This document shows positions 45,647 to 58,836 of a stretch of DNA of 64,000 nucleotides, one piece after another. Origin of the DNA: Hydractinia symbiolongicarpus (lineage: Eukaryota > Cnidaria > Hydrozoa > Anthoathecata > Hydractiniidae); contig NC_079888.1 of NCBI RefSeq assembly GCF_029227915.1, forward strand, positions 5,963,001 to 6,027,000, read 5' to 3'. The notes under the pieces were generated by a model, which did not search any database, was not told the DNA's origin, and saw only the letters and a program-made list of their open reading frames with translations. Every line of letters begins with the position of its first letter. Within the stretch, counting starts at the first letter, position 1. The position numbers were made by a program, and so were the translations under genes.

Positions 45647-48600
45647 TTAACTCAAGTCATCTGCACTCAAGCCAAATGCTTCAATCTCAGCGTTGATGTC
45701 ACGCTCCCCTTCGTCCCCAGATCCAAAATCTTCTGATGTAACCGACTTCCTGTATTGTCCAATGTCTTGGTCCCAATCTTCTGGATTTGGCAACATATGT
45801 TTCTGATCAACAAAACTATCCTGTACAGGTGGAGACTGATATCCAGGAGGAGTGTTGCGGCCACTTGCGTGATATGATGAGTAGTCTGCCGATTTGTGGT
45901 ACTGTGCTTGTGCACACTAAAAAAAGGAAAAGTTGGAATAGTTTTTTATATAAAATGCTGTCAGACCTCATATAACATTGCTAGATGTATAGTCGACAAT
46001 TAAATAGTAACTAAAGTTAACTTGATTTAAACAAGAAATTTTAGTTTCCGAAATTTATGAATAGGAAAAAACAGGATGATCTCCAGACCGCACAATATTT
46101 TCAATTACTAAAATATTCTAAAGAACTACGTCACTGTAAATTTCTAACCAACCAAATCAACGCCTAAATAAATTCAGTACTAATTTCATGGTCCAGAATT
46201 TGTGTCAAGTCGTAAAAAGCTATTCAATAACCAAGTTAAGTTCTTCTTGATATTGTTTTATTATCATACAATAATTTTCTTTTTATCACATCTTCTCTAT
46301 CACAGAAACATGTCGTTGGTAACATTGATATAAAAACACTGTTAAAATTTTTTTTCTTAGATTCTATACCACATAGAGTTTAAAATACATTACCAGACAA
46401 AAAAATGTTTGACAAAAGCGATGAAATTCCTGGAGGGTTACAAAATATTGTCTGGTGAATAATTTTGTCAGACAAAAATTATGTCTAAATAATAAGGTTC
46501 GAAGGTGAATAATTTTGTCAGACAAAAATTATTTCTAAATAATAAGGTTCGAAAGTACTCACAAAATCTATAGTCTAACCTATGGAAAAGTGACTAAGAC
46601 AACAAAAACAAGACAAAACATGGACAAAAATGACAAAATTCTCTCTACTTGAAGAATTGGCTGACAGCTACAAGAATAAAAAAACAAAATTTTAAAAAAA
46701 TTGCATCGTAGAAAAACAACAACAACAATACAACAACAATAACAGTCCCCTAGTAGATTTTTTATCCTCAAAATCTGAGTCAACATTTCATTCTATTTAT
46801 AAATCTACATAAGCTTATGCTTTTGCACATTATTCTAAACTAGGATATAATAATAACAAAAACAAAACAGGCATTACTAAAATTATTATTCTGCAAAACT
46901 GACATGTACTATTTTACGTTTTTCTTTATTCTCGTAACATCAGTAAAGAAGATTTCGTTTCTAAAAGTAATAACCAAACACAAGATAACAAATAGATACT
47001 TGAAACATTACTTTCATTAATTAACACTTTGAAAAATTAATGTCTTGTAAAATAAGGTAATTTTACGACAATTATTAATTTAACAGTTTTCTCAGCTACT
47101 TCGCAGGGAATAATGTTATAGGAAGTTTGATGAAATAAAAAAGAATGACAAAAAGATATAACGCAACGAAACTTTTTTAAGAATAGGAAAAATAAAATGT
47201 AAAGACGAACAACGGTTTCAGCACTTGTTTTTATAAACTGATTTTTTGCACTTGCACTGTTTAACTACTTAGGAAAAAAAATTAATTGGCCATGCAAATC
47301 CTTCAACAATTTTTGGGGTGATTATTTAATCTCGGCATTGTTTATAAAAAAAGGTGTACACATATTTATTAGCAAGCAGTTTTTCATAACAAGCACTAAG
47401 CATACTCATTCATTACCACAGCATAGTTTTTTTTTTGTAATATATAACTAACGTAAATTGAATTTCAAATTTCATTCTTCAACTTTATGAACACAGTAAA
47501 TTTAAAACTGCGTTAAGTGAAATGTTAATTTCTCATGAAGTTACAGTACGGAAATTTGTGTTAAAACAAGTAAAGATGATAAAATCAAACCTTTTGAAAA
47601 TAATGAAACATATTTTCTCCACTCCCATCTTGCACAGCCTGTATAAAATGCTTGATCACTTTTCTTGCAATCTCTGTTGGTATTTCTCTTGTTGTTTTGT
47701 CAGACCGTAAACAGTCAACGTCATCAAAGAGAGAGGTACTCACAAACCTTACTTGACACTGCATGCTCATGTTATTTTGACGAACAGTTATGTTAGGTAT
47801 TTCTCTAACTTTAGACAAGACTTGACATATTCCACCACATTTCCACACAACATTACCTTTAAGGGGTCTATGTTTTACAATCAAAAACAATGGGCCATCA
47901 TTAGTTTCCCATTCTTTGCGAAAAATCTCTGCGTCGGGATCGTGCAGCCAGTAATAACCATTGACATACGTTCGTTTTAAATTTGGGATAAAGTTACCAG
48001 GTTTTGTTTCCAAGCATATGACTGTATAAAACCGTGCTTTTGGATGCTCCAGGTAAGGATGAGTTAAATTAACCAGTTCACGTGCTGCCCAGTCGTTTCG
48101 AGATTCAGTAAAAAGTTTATCATAAGGAACAATTTCAAACCGCTTTGGCTCCACAATATGATTAGGATCAGGCATTTTTGAGGCTTTTTCAGCAAACTGG
48201 GTATTCACTTCTTCACTGCTATCCAAATACCTCTGTGACACATCCTGAGCATGTTGTCTTGACAGTATCTCAGGCATATTTCTAGAGACGTGGCCATGAG
48301 AATATTGAGTACTGTCTTGGCTGTACAGCAATGATTCAGAGGTATTTACTTGCATGTTGTTTTGCTTGTGGAATAAATGTTGCATTTGGTCTGGTTTTAT
48401 TCCTGCTGGTGGTTCCCCAAATCGAGGATTAAAATAATCAGAAAGAACTTGATGTTCAGGAGGAGTAAACTGTCTCATTTGTGGATTAACATCCCTTCCA
48501 GAGTCTTCAAGTGTTCCAACTGGGTTTTGCATCAACAATGTTCTTCCCATCTGCTTCATCCGTTGCTCCTCTTCTCGTAACTGTTTTTCCAAAAATAGTT

Positions 48601-51600
48601 TAGTAGCTTGCAATTCTTGCATCTGACTGTCATTAAGGCAATCACTTGGCATTCGTAAACAACGAGTTATAGCATCCAGTTGTTGAATCTTTGTATCATA
48701 GTCAGTAGAATTTTTTATACTATCACTAAAATAACTATTTGTCATGCCCTGCATTTGCACATTAGCTTGCAATCCAGGAGGCCTGGTACCAATGGGCATT
48801 TGTGGTGATCGAACAGGTGGGGTTGTAGCAGCAAATTGAGATTGTTGTTGTTGAATTTGCTGCATATACGTAGGTGCTGGTTGATGACTAATCAAGGAGT
48901 TCAAATCATTTTGAATGTATGCAATTTTTTGCTGTAGAACATTTATGGCATCTGGATTTTCTTGAGATATTTGTGGGTTAAGTAACAGACTTCTTTGCTG
49001 CTGGAGCAACATAAAAAGTTGCTCTTGAAGTTTTATTACTGTTTTTTCATTAGCTGGTGGTGGAGAATGAAAGGAGAAAGATGGCTCTTGTTTGTATTTA
49101 GTTTTAGTTGAAGAAAAATTATTAAGTTCATTGTTCATTGCACCAGATTTTAGGTCTTCATTTGTTTTTTCATCATGTGACATAGACATTTCAAAGATAT
49201 TTTCATCAAGTGGAGCAAGTTCTAGTTCTGCGTCATCAGCACCAGGTGTTTTAGTATCACCCCAATCAAACTCTGGCTGTGGTGGTAAACTCGGAATAAT
49301 AATAGGTGATAGATTTGGTGGATTTTTTGTTACTGTTTTGTTAGGCAGTGGTGATTCTTCAAAGCTAACGTTTTTAGTTGTGACAATTTCATCACTTTTC
49401 TGGATGACTTCATTGATTGATGTAAAATTATCAGCGTTGCTTGCATCAATAGTTCTGATATCTCTTGACACAATGCCATTATCTTCCTGAGAGGTAAAAT
49501 GTTTAAATATCTTAATAGCAAACACAATCTAATCTACTAAAAGCAGGAAAGACAGCAAACCCTTACCTTGCTTGAATTTCCCACAATCCCTGTTTTATCT
49601 AAACACAAGGAAAAAAAGGTTTTTTGACAGTAATAATGACAAGAAGATCAATCAAAATACGTGTTTGACAACTTGTCAAGTTGAAGTAGTGTGGATTACC
49701 TACCAAATTTCCTGATTTCTTCTGTCACATTAACCATTGGATCATCAAGAATGGTTTCTATTTTACCCATTAGAAATGTTAAACCATCTCTGTCTAACAA
49801 ATTCTCAACAGTAAAATTTAATATCTTCTTTTTCGTAAGATCACTGAATTTCCATTTGGCCTAAAAACAAAGAAATCAGTTTTGGATTTCACAAACTTTA
49901 CAACGGTATTCATTCTTTCCATGGTGTCAGCTATAACAAAATGCTATTCAGAAAGTATGTTAGGCAAATAATTGCTAAGTTATGCTAGCCGTTTGTGTGT
50001 GAACCAAGTATGGTAACTGTGAACAAGTTAATTCCCGTGAACAAAAATAATATAAGAAATCAATACAAGTAATGATTGCAGAAGACATGACTTTGACAGA
50101 AATAGGATGTATTTATAAGTTCCATTTTTTCTTAACCCTTTTTTTCTTTTATCAATGAACTTACGTCATATCCAAGACTAACAGGGTGATCAAAAATTGC
50201 ACAATTGAACGCCATGAATGGAATCTCTGCCAGATTTTGTGGTACCAAAGACAGACGATTTATTTGTACATCTTCAGTCCGACCAACATCAATAAACCGA
50301 ACTTTTATCTAATGTAGAAATCATACTATTGTTTAAAAAAGTTAGTTGTTGTTGTCAAAAAAATATCTGCATGTGATAATGATATAAGTGTTGTTTAAAA
50401 ATCAAATCCATCAATCCTAGGGTCTGTGATAAAAATAACTGATTATTTTCAATTGTTTTTGTTAATTATTTAGATTATGGAAATGCACTAATTTGGCTAA
50501 ATACAATTGAAAATCATCTTAAAAAAGAGAAACCAAAACAGCACAAATATTTTAAACACAAAAACAGATGATTTCCTTAGGCCTAATTTTAGTCTGTGTA
50601 TTTTTGTCATTGCCTTATACATTTATAAATAGAAACACATAAAAAGGGCAAAAATAAACAGGCTAAAGTCTTGATATATCAGATATAAATTTACAGGATA
50701 ACATTACTATTATTTTCTCAACATAATTTTCTCTTTCTTGCATGGAAAAAACTAACTTTAAAACCTTTGACCCCTAAAGAAATCATCAACATTAGTTTCT
50801 TTTAAAATGATAAAGGTCTTCCCTATATCTCTCCCACAAAAGGGAAAAATTTAAGCCTTGATATGACCTGACAAGCTTGATGTTTTTCATAGAGCTTTAC
50901 ATGTAAATGGCTCAACGATTGGCATGTAAACGGCTTGACAATTGAGCTTGTGAATAGCTCCACGATTAAGCATGTACCGTATTTTCCGGTACATAACCAG
51001 TGGGTTATAAGTTGATTTTTTTTCACCGTTGGTGCGGGTTATATTGTGGTGCGGGTTATTCTGTCATTTATTGTGAAATTTAAAGTTTATACATTCAATG
51101 AAGATAATAGTACCAACCGGATAAAATGCGTACATTAATATAACTGCACGCGCAATCCTATATCTACGTAATCTTACTTCAACTACGTGATTTAATTTTT
51201 TTCACACAGTGAGCTTGCTTTAACTTTTATTGCTTGCCAGTGCTCATATTACGAGCTCTCTCTGAAACACAATTCTGGAGCTCATTTTTTTGTGTGTTGA
51301 ATGTAATTCTAATCTATTTTTATCTTTGCAATCACATTGAGCACATTGAAATGATTTGCTTTTGGTAATAGAGCAATATAGCAGGTATCATTTTTAGGTT
51401 TAATTGACACGTATTTTACAACCTAGTGTCCAGGACTTAATTATTAATTCCTGTTAAAATTATTGAAAAATGTTAAATTTAAAGTATAGATAATAATTTT
51501 CTTTTTTTATCTTTGCTACCTTCGAGCAACAGGTGGTCACTGAAAATATCAAAAATAAATATAAAATACAATTAATAAGACACACGCAACTATCTTCTCC

Positions 51601-54600
51601 TCATTGCCACCATTTATTTTATCATGCACACTGTGATTGCCGATATATTCATAGATAACAAAATTCTATAAACATTAGAAAAGAACGTTCCATACATCGC
51701 TGTTTCACACAATCCATGATAATGGATTGTCTGTAACAGTGTCTGTAATGTTGTAATGTTGCTTATTTTGATGCCAAAAAAACTTAAATATACATAAAAA
51801 ACAGAGATTTTATTTTTTTTATTTGTTTGTTTAATCACAGGAAGCAAGAGTTATTATTGGCTGAAACTAATGTCTACAAATAAAAAGAAAACAGCATTGT
51901 CTGATTCAGTACTGTCGGCATTAGCAGAAGATCGACATGTCAAATTAATTTTAATTCATTATTATTTCGGCAATCAGAGAGAAGGAAGTTAAGACTGAGA
52001 GAGTCGGTAGTTTAGACACTCGGTTCTTGTGTTTGAGGTTCACAAGTTTAAACGTCCCCCACTTTTCTCCAGCATGAAAAAAAAACAGAACACACGCACA
52101 TGTTTATAAAATGATTAGGGTAAGTAAAAATACGCTGAATTTTTTTCTTAACACGATGTGGGTTATACAAAGGTGCGGGCTATCTGGTAGCATCTAGTTT
52201 AAAACTCCCTAAAAAAGCTGAGCTGCTGGTTATACGATGTGTGGGTTATATACCGGAAAATACAGTAAATTACTCGAAGAGCGAACATGTGAATGGCTTG
52301 ACAATTAACCATGTAAACGGCTTGACAATTTAGTATGAGTATGGCTCAACAATTGAGCATGTTACAGCTTCACGATTAAGCAAAGGTCTTAAACCCTATG
52401 TTTTATTTAGTCTAAAAACTAAAAATAATCCGAAAAAGGGGAGAAAATGTAAAAAAATATATTTTGTCTAAAATATTTGGGTTTGATAATTTTGATAATG
52501 TATAACTTTCATTGATTTTCAATGATTAAGGAAATCTAAAAAGTCAGCATAAAAGCAGTTGATGTGAAGAATCGGCCTTTCCTATAACATCCGGGTTACG
52601 TACGCTTCAAAATTTTGACTCGAGAACCATGACAAGAAATTTATAAAAAACTTTCAACGAAATCCTTCATGGGGGGGTTTCTCTCAACATTACTTTCAAT
52701 GCAGAAAGTATTATATCCAGCATGTTTAATACATATCCTCAATAAAATATCTGCAAAAGAACTGTGATAATACACACCACTTGGTCGTTGATGTTCTTTA
52801 CATAAATTGCTCTCATCCATAAACCATTATCAATGGACTTTACACATAGCATTTTATTATTAGGTTCGGTCACTTTCCATAAACTCCTATCACGCTGTGT
52901 AGCAGACCTATAACAAAAGGTTCAATTATAAAAATTTTATTCTTGCCAAATGTGACAAAGGAAGTATTCCAGATATTGTTGGTACCTTCTACATAGCAGA
53001 AAGTCCATAAAAAATTACCTTAATCGGTCAGAAAGAGGTTCTAATTTATTCTGTATAAATCCAGATTCAACATGACATGCCCAAAATGTACCATCTAGTC
53101 CTAAGGGACTTGTAATTTCTATTTTGTACTTCACACCTTTTTTTGCACCTGAAAAGCAAAAAATTTTAAAATTATTTGAAATTGAAGTTACTGTATTAAT
53201 ACAGTAACCAAGGTTTGTTAGATATTGCCTATATTGACCTGTTTAATAACAACAGGTTGACCCTGGGTAATAACAAAAATACTGGCAGTCATTATCAAAG
53301 TTTTGACGATGTAATTTTATCTGCATAGTCTGTGAAAGCCAACAAATTTTTACAAGGTGTTTACCTCCAACTCTTAGTAAATGCTGTACTAATTCGTCGT
53401 CTTCAGAGCCAAGATCTTCTACCTTACTGGCTGAACTAATTTCTACAACAGTTGGCTCTGCTGGTGTCTCATCAACTTCAGCTGCCACTTCGACAACATT
53501 CGGCATCGTGACTTTGTTCGTGTCATTGTTTTGTACTGCTGCTGCTTGTCTGGAATCAGCAATTATATCTGGAGCTTTAAAACCAACAAAAAACATTTAT
53601 TCAGGGAGAAAAACACTGCTTTACACACTTTGACTTTTTACATGTGCACTAACAGAAGCAGGCAAAAGATTTTTGTTTCAATTTTTAAACAACACAAAAT
53701 GTAACAACAGTTCCCCATGCAGCAAATATAGCTTTACCGTAGAAAATGTGTTTTATTTATCTTTGCATAATTCAAATAAACACCTAATCGAGTAGTTCTT
53801 AAAAGATATTAGGTGCTAAATCTACCACTATGAAATTTATCTGTTTCTTTTATTTGAATGACACATACTAATTTAGGGTGGCATTTTCAGCTCAGAGAGT
53901 GATAAATATAAATATAAAAAATAACATTAGTATTTACCTGTTGTGGTCCTGTTTAAAACTCTGCTCAAGATTCTCTGAACCATATCCTCAGCACTTCCTG
54001 CCAAGGATAGAGACTGACTCTGCTCATGAACCTTTAAAAGATTATCTTGAAATTAACTCTGTATATAAATTAGTTTGCAAAAAGAAAATTAGCTTGATGG
54101 GTATAAATACACCATCAAAACACATTGCAGAAGTACAATTACACATTAGTCAGTAAACAGGATTAAATTATTTAGAACTTCATAGGAATATATAGCATAT
54201 GATATAAAGAAAAAATATAAACAGAAAAAAACAAGTGAGAAAATAACCTAACAGGAAAGACTTTAGAAAATTTGTTCATTAAATGCCACGTATTAAAATG
54301 TGACGTAGGTATCCAGAACATTTAAAGGAATTTACCTGAAAATTTAAAAACTAAAGTTTAAAAACATATGTTCTAGCAATTGCAATACAAAGCTCACCTA
54401 ACGTGATTAAGGCTGCAGGGCAACAGATATTGTAAAACGTTTTGAAGAAAACTTATTTTTCAATAAACTCATTCTCAAAATAAAGATACACATGGTTTTT
54501 GTAAAGTTAGGTGAGCTAAATCACATTAAAAAATCCTTTTTTATAAGTTTTTATAGGTATTTGCGTTTATTTTCTTTGGGATAATATTGTGACCATTAAT

Positions 54601-55669
54601 TTTGTTCCTCATTAATTTCCAGGAATAAGGTATTAATTTAATTAACTAATTTGTAAAAAAATATAGAAAAAATTCCGAATACATACTGCTCATTGTAGAA
54701 AAATATTATAAAATTGATTGAAATAAGAAATACAGACAACATTTCATATTAACAGGAAAGCATAGAAAATTATTTCAAACAAATGCTGTATATACTTCAT
54801 TATTGGAATCGTATGTAATATACTAACATTTTGAATTGCTTCTAAAGCAGTTCTTAGGGCAGCACGAAATGAATCAAGCTTATCGAGTTGGTCTTGAAGT
54901 TCCTGAAAACAAATTTATGATCAAATACATTACAAAATTTTTACAATACACCATACACATTTCTGAATGATTCTTTTAAAATAAACTAATTAATTTTTTC
55001 TACAGTATTGTGAAAAGGTTTGCTAAAACATTGTGTTTAATGAGTGAGGTGGATACAAACCACAATTGAATTGTGGTTTGCACGATTAACAAAAATTTTC
55101 AACATTGTATTGTTGCCTCCTATATCTTTATATCCACATAGGATCGCGTGTACGAATAATTTATGTTATGGAAAACGTTGCAGCTGAAAAATGCAAATAT
55201 ATTTTATAAGTTTGAAATTGGTTAAAAAATTTTGCTTGTTGTTCCTAAATGCCACTACGCAAACTTTAATTTTCATTTGTAAAGACCACAATGCAATGTT
55301 GAGGTACATATAAGTAGTAAACAAAATGCACTTTGAACTAGCGTGGTCTGTGCATGCCATGATTCAACACAAACAACACAATGTTAATAAAAATTTTAAC
55401 AGTAATACATTGCTTCATGTCCATAGTATGAACCTTGTTCGGTTAAAAATGCATGACTAGTTACTTATTACATACAAATCTTTCGAGGTCTGTAATTTCA
55501 CCATAATTAATAAAAGGGATTAAAATTTTCCAGTCTTGACATTTAGTTGTATACTCATACAAATATTATTTTTTATCCTTGTCTATGAGAAAGGTTCCTT
55601 AAAAAGATATAATAGATAATGATAATATATATGACTTACCTTTTCACACTCACCCAATATTTCTGCCAT
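45647..55669 (-). CDS. extended-Tudor-domain protein with unrecognised C-terminal block
   Basis: Coding exons in order: 55669-55640, 54902-54828, 54031-53938, 53574-53365, 53148-53019, 52907-52778, 50308-50165, 49860-49704, 49598-49567, 49486-47591, 45916-45647; all phases agree, about 1055 aa. N-terminus MAEILGECEK plus a short coiled coil (to about 60). An acidic linker (67-135) and a possible OB-like segment follow. The extended Tudor domain spans roughly 185-320: LWMRAIYV, then VRFIDVGRTEDV, then LAEIPFMAFNCAI, the pattern of TDRD-family eTud modules. A Gln/Met/Pro-rich region follows. A compact block at about 781-966 (KRFEIVPYDKLF ... HPYLEHPKARFYTVICL ... YVNGYYWLHD) I cannot assign. 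The last exon ends in an acidic SGDEGERDINAE tail. Tudor proteins usually bind methyl-arginine on Piwi or Sm proteins, but the FIDYGN motif is changed here, so the ligand is open. The exon 10 donor GTTTGA is weak; reading through would stop after Val at 47585. Confidence 0.85.
46454..46553 (+). repeat. 50-bp tandem duplication in the Tudor gene intron 10
   Basis: 46454-46503 and 46504-46553 differ at one position. Each contains TTTTGTCAGACAAAA, an internal palindrome. Confidence 0.9.
50870..52390 (+). repeat. ~23-bp minisatellite split by a transposon
   Basis: Units of the type CATGTAAACGGCTTGACAAT plus TGAG occur at about 50877-50976 and again at about 52275-52385. The units on both sides include variant CACGATTAAGCA ends. 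The 1289-bp element at 50977-52265 lies between them, so one array was interrupted. Confidence 0.8.
50977..52265. mobile_element. 1.29-kb non-autonomous DNA transposon, TA-flanked
   Basis: The termini are CCGTATTTTCCGGTACATAACC on the left and, inverted, CTGTATTTTCCGGTATATAACC on the right. Each is directly flanked by TA, consistent with a TA target-site duplication. Subterminal GGTGCGGGTTAT motifs repeat at both ends. No transposase frame is visible, so it is presumably mobilised in trans. It lies in intron 6 of the Tudor gene, within a minisatellite. Confidence 0.8.
55056..55080. repeat. 12-bp inverted repeat with RUNX-like sites
   Basis: CAAACCACAATT-G-AATTGTGGTTTG is a perfect inverted repeat with a 1-nt centre. 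Each arm contains a TGTGGTTT/AACCACA core, the RUNX consensus. Located in intron 1 of the Tudor gene. Confidence 0.7.
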
Positions 55670-58085
55670 TTTGTGAAAATAATGCTGATGTATAATTCTT
55701 TATACTTGTATGTATTACTGAAGTAATATAGAAGTACGACTATAGTATTTAAAAATAAAGCAAGGTAGGAGAAAGCTATGCAATCTTTACACAGTGACAC
55801 AAAAAATTATTATGGAATGGTAAAAATAAACCTGTGCACGCTCGACAAACTGACAAACTGACAAATGTCAAATAAAAAAGAGAAGGCAGGCAGGACTGAA
55901 GTGAATGTATTTAATAAAAAGGACATAGAATTTTATAAAAATAGATATCTCCACCATTAATTTCTTATTATAAACTGTATCAAACCAAGGCTTTTTGGCA
56001 TAGTATTGCACCAGCTTGATGATGGTAGAGGGGGAAAAGTGCCTATGGGTGATATATCCTAAACTACTATGCTTGAGTGACAAAAATTGGCACAGTTATA
56101 GACGTTATACTAAATTATCACAAGTAAAAAGTTAATTGGATAAAATCACAAGGATCAGAGTTGAAAGTTTTTAATTTTACTGATACGATATAGAGATCTG
56201 TTTTTTTCCAGAAACATGCAGACACCATTAAGTTGGGTATATCTTGCACAATTATGGCATTCATAGAGTGATCCAGGTAAAAAAAAAAAACAATATATAA
56301 TAATAACATCATTGAGATCTAAAATAATGGCATTTTTGTGGATTACTATTTGCTTAAGTCTAGTATGTAGTTGTCCGTACCAACATCTTGGTAACAATCT
56401 AGTAACCAACACACAAACAACTAATACAACATCATAAAGCACTCTTACATAAATGACATCTTCTTTTTTCAAAACCACCCCTCCCCTTCCTCTTCCCAGA
56501 GATGCAATACCCCTTGAAAAAAAAGCAAACTTATTCTTCAAAAAACCTTTTTATCCAGCCACGGGAATCCAAAAATTATGGTGAAATTTGTTTGTGGAGA
56601 TGTTTTAATTATTAAAAATTCGTTGGTAACCAGGTCTTACACAAGAAATCCAGCCATGTGGTTTTTAACTAATGTGGAGGTGAACGTCGACAGAGCATTG
56701 ATAAAGCAAGCCTTCAAAACTGCACTTTCAGGCAGAACAGACATTTTATCATGGGTTTAATTGTTTGATGATTTGAAAACCATGTTTTTAATTGTTGATG
56801 ATTTGAAAACCATAGCAGGTCCGAGTTTAATTGATTTTCTCTTTATGCCAACAGTTGTTATTTTTATTCAAACAATTTTAAAAACAAAACCCAGGTGCGG
56901 TAAAATTTTGTTAAAATGTAGCTGAACTTTCTGAATGAATTTTGAAGTTTTATTTAAGCCACGTAAATAAAGCTTTTTTTTAATTTGAAAACAAAGCATA
57001 TTTTTTCCTATTTGCTTGAATGACCTGAAAAATGAACAATAAATTTATGAAAATGACTGTATAGTCATGCATACTATATAGTAGAAAAGGAAGTTAAGAT
57101 TGAGAGTATACGTAGACGCCCACTTTTCTACCTAACATCCTTTGCATGTGCGCTTTATATCACAAGCGTTACTTGACTTACACATGCTTATCATCACACA
57201 CCTACTCAAACATCCCTGAAAAAGTCTGACAAATGTTATTGTAGCAATGACCATAATATTACAACAATTCAGTATGTATGTTTGAGGTGAAGGTAAATCG
57301 TACGTTGCTATGAGGTTTTCATTAAGACTTTTTGTTATTTGTCCTGCACAAAATGTAGAGTGTACTAACCGCCTTTTACAGAAAATATTTATTCAGGATT
57401 CCAATTTGATAATTATGTTAGCTCCAAACAATTGCTGATTGATACAATTTGCTCAATTGATAGGGAGAGAATTCTATGTTTCAAAGGCTGTCTTTTTTGT
57501 GGTAAGGTCACCAGAAAAGTACTGTTTTACCAACGTCACAGCAAAAAACAAAACAAATACAAAATATTTTCACTTGTATGCAAAAAATTTAGAAAAACCA
57601 AACCTTAAAAGATCTGACACTAAACAATTTTACATCTGACTATTATAAAAGAGCAAATAATCTTCAAAACCAATACAGATTAGTGTCTACCCCACCGAAA
57701 ATAGGCTTCAGTTTTCTTGATCACTACCAGTCAGTTCATTGAAGAAATAAACATAATCATTTAACTCTGCTGCTGGACCAGATGGTTTGTGGCACCTGGA
57801 CCAAATGGTTTGTGACGCCGTAGATTAGTGGTTATACAGTATATACAGTCCAAATGTAATCTAACAGATGCGAAACTCGCATGAATAGTTACATACAACA
57901 ATAACATTGTGATAGCTTTTGTTTTTTTAAGAAAATAATTGCCTTGCTGATAAACAATGACCCCACGCGATTGATTGTTTATTCACAATAGGTTGCAAGA
58001 TCAATTTTAGCAATCTATTTTGCGCGAACTCTTCTGAAAATTTAAATTGCAGTAATTAAATATAAAAGTTTAGATTGCATTTTAT

Positions 58086-58225
58086 AAGTTTAAAAACGAA
58101 AAGCAGCGATAGAAATGTTTTTTAAGATCGCATTTTAAAAGTTTAAAAACGAAAAGCAGCGATAGAAATGTTTTTTAAGATCGCATTTTTAAAGTTTAAA
58201 AACGAAAAGAAATAGAAATGTTTTT
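58086..58225 (+). repeat. ~53-bp tandem repeat, 2.6 units
   Basis: Units at 58086-58138 and 58139-58191 and a partial unit to about 58225 share AAGTTTAAAAACGAAAAG and GATAGAAATGTTTTTTAAG. Nearly identical, so recent. Confidence 0.9.
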
Positions 58226-58553
58226 ATTTGTTTCAATAAAAAGTATGTGGAAGGATTATTTTACGTTGTTTGTTAAGAAGGAAATGTTTTCATTGAGAAA
58301 TGTAGATATTGTATTTATTTTAGAATATACACCATTTGTTTTACGAAAGTAAACCGAAGTTTTATTCTTTTAATAAAAAAACGCGCGAGTCAATGCATCT
58401 CGCTATTACAAGAAATATAATTGCTCCGATATTTCTTTGCGAGCACATTGTTTTTGAACACGCAAATATAAACTCGCAGAACCCTTAAGGGATTTAATTA
58501 TAAAAAAAGACAAATGACTGCTGTCCTCCACGCAAAGGTGTGATATTAGCGTG

Positions 58554-58836
58554 TACGCGGTAGATTACATTCAGTCTGTACTGTAGCTCTCATACTCTGT
58601 GCGGGAGACCGGGGTTTGATTCCTCTTGATGGCGAATCAACATGGGCGAGTGAATGTTACCATAGCCCCGGGTTAACCCAAGCCATGTGAGGGAAATTGG
58701 GAGATGGCACATTATGTGGGCTGTTGGATGTTGCTGGGAGTTGTCTAGTAGAGCGCGGGCCCTAATTGGGTCTTCTTAGCTCAAAAAGGGCATTAAATAC
58801 TCTAGGACTCTCCATCTAAGCCATGGCCCCTCAGTT
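58554..58836 (+). mobile_element. SINE family A, near full-length copy
   Basis: The tRNA-like head has TAGCTCTCATACTCTGTGCG and a B box GGGGTTTGATTCC. It is followed by a body with GTGAATGTTACCATAGCCCC and CCTAATTGGGTCTTCTTAGC, and CTCTCCATCTAAGCCATGGC near the end. The head carries a short insertion relative to the copy at 60704-61013. Confidence 0.75.

Noticed and set aside
56578-56760. 60-codon open frame on the plus strand
   Set aside because: No recognisable motif, no splice partners and no homologous pattern. Length is expected by chance.
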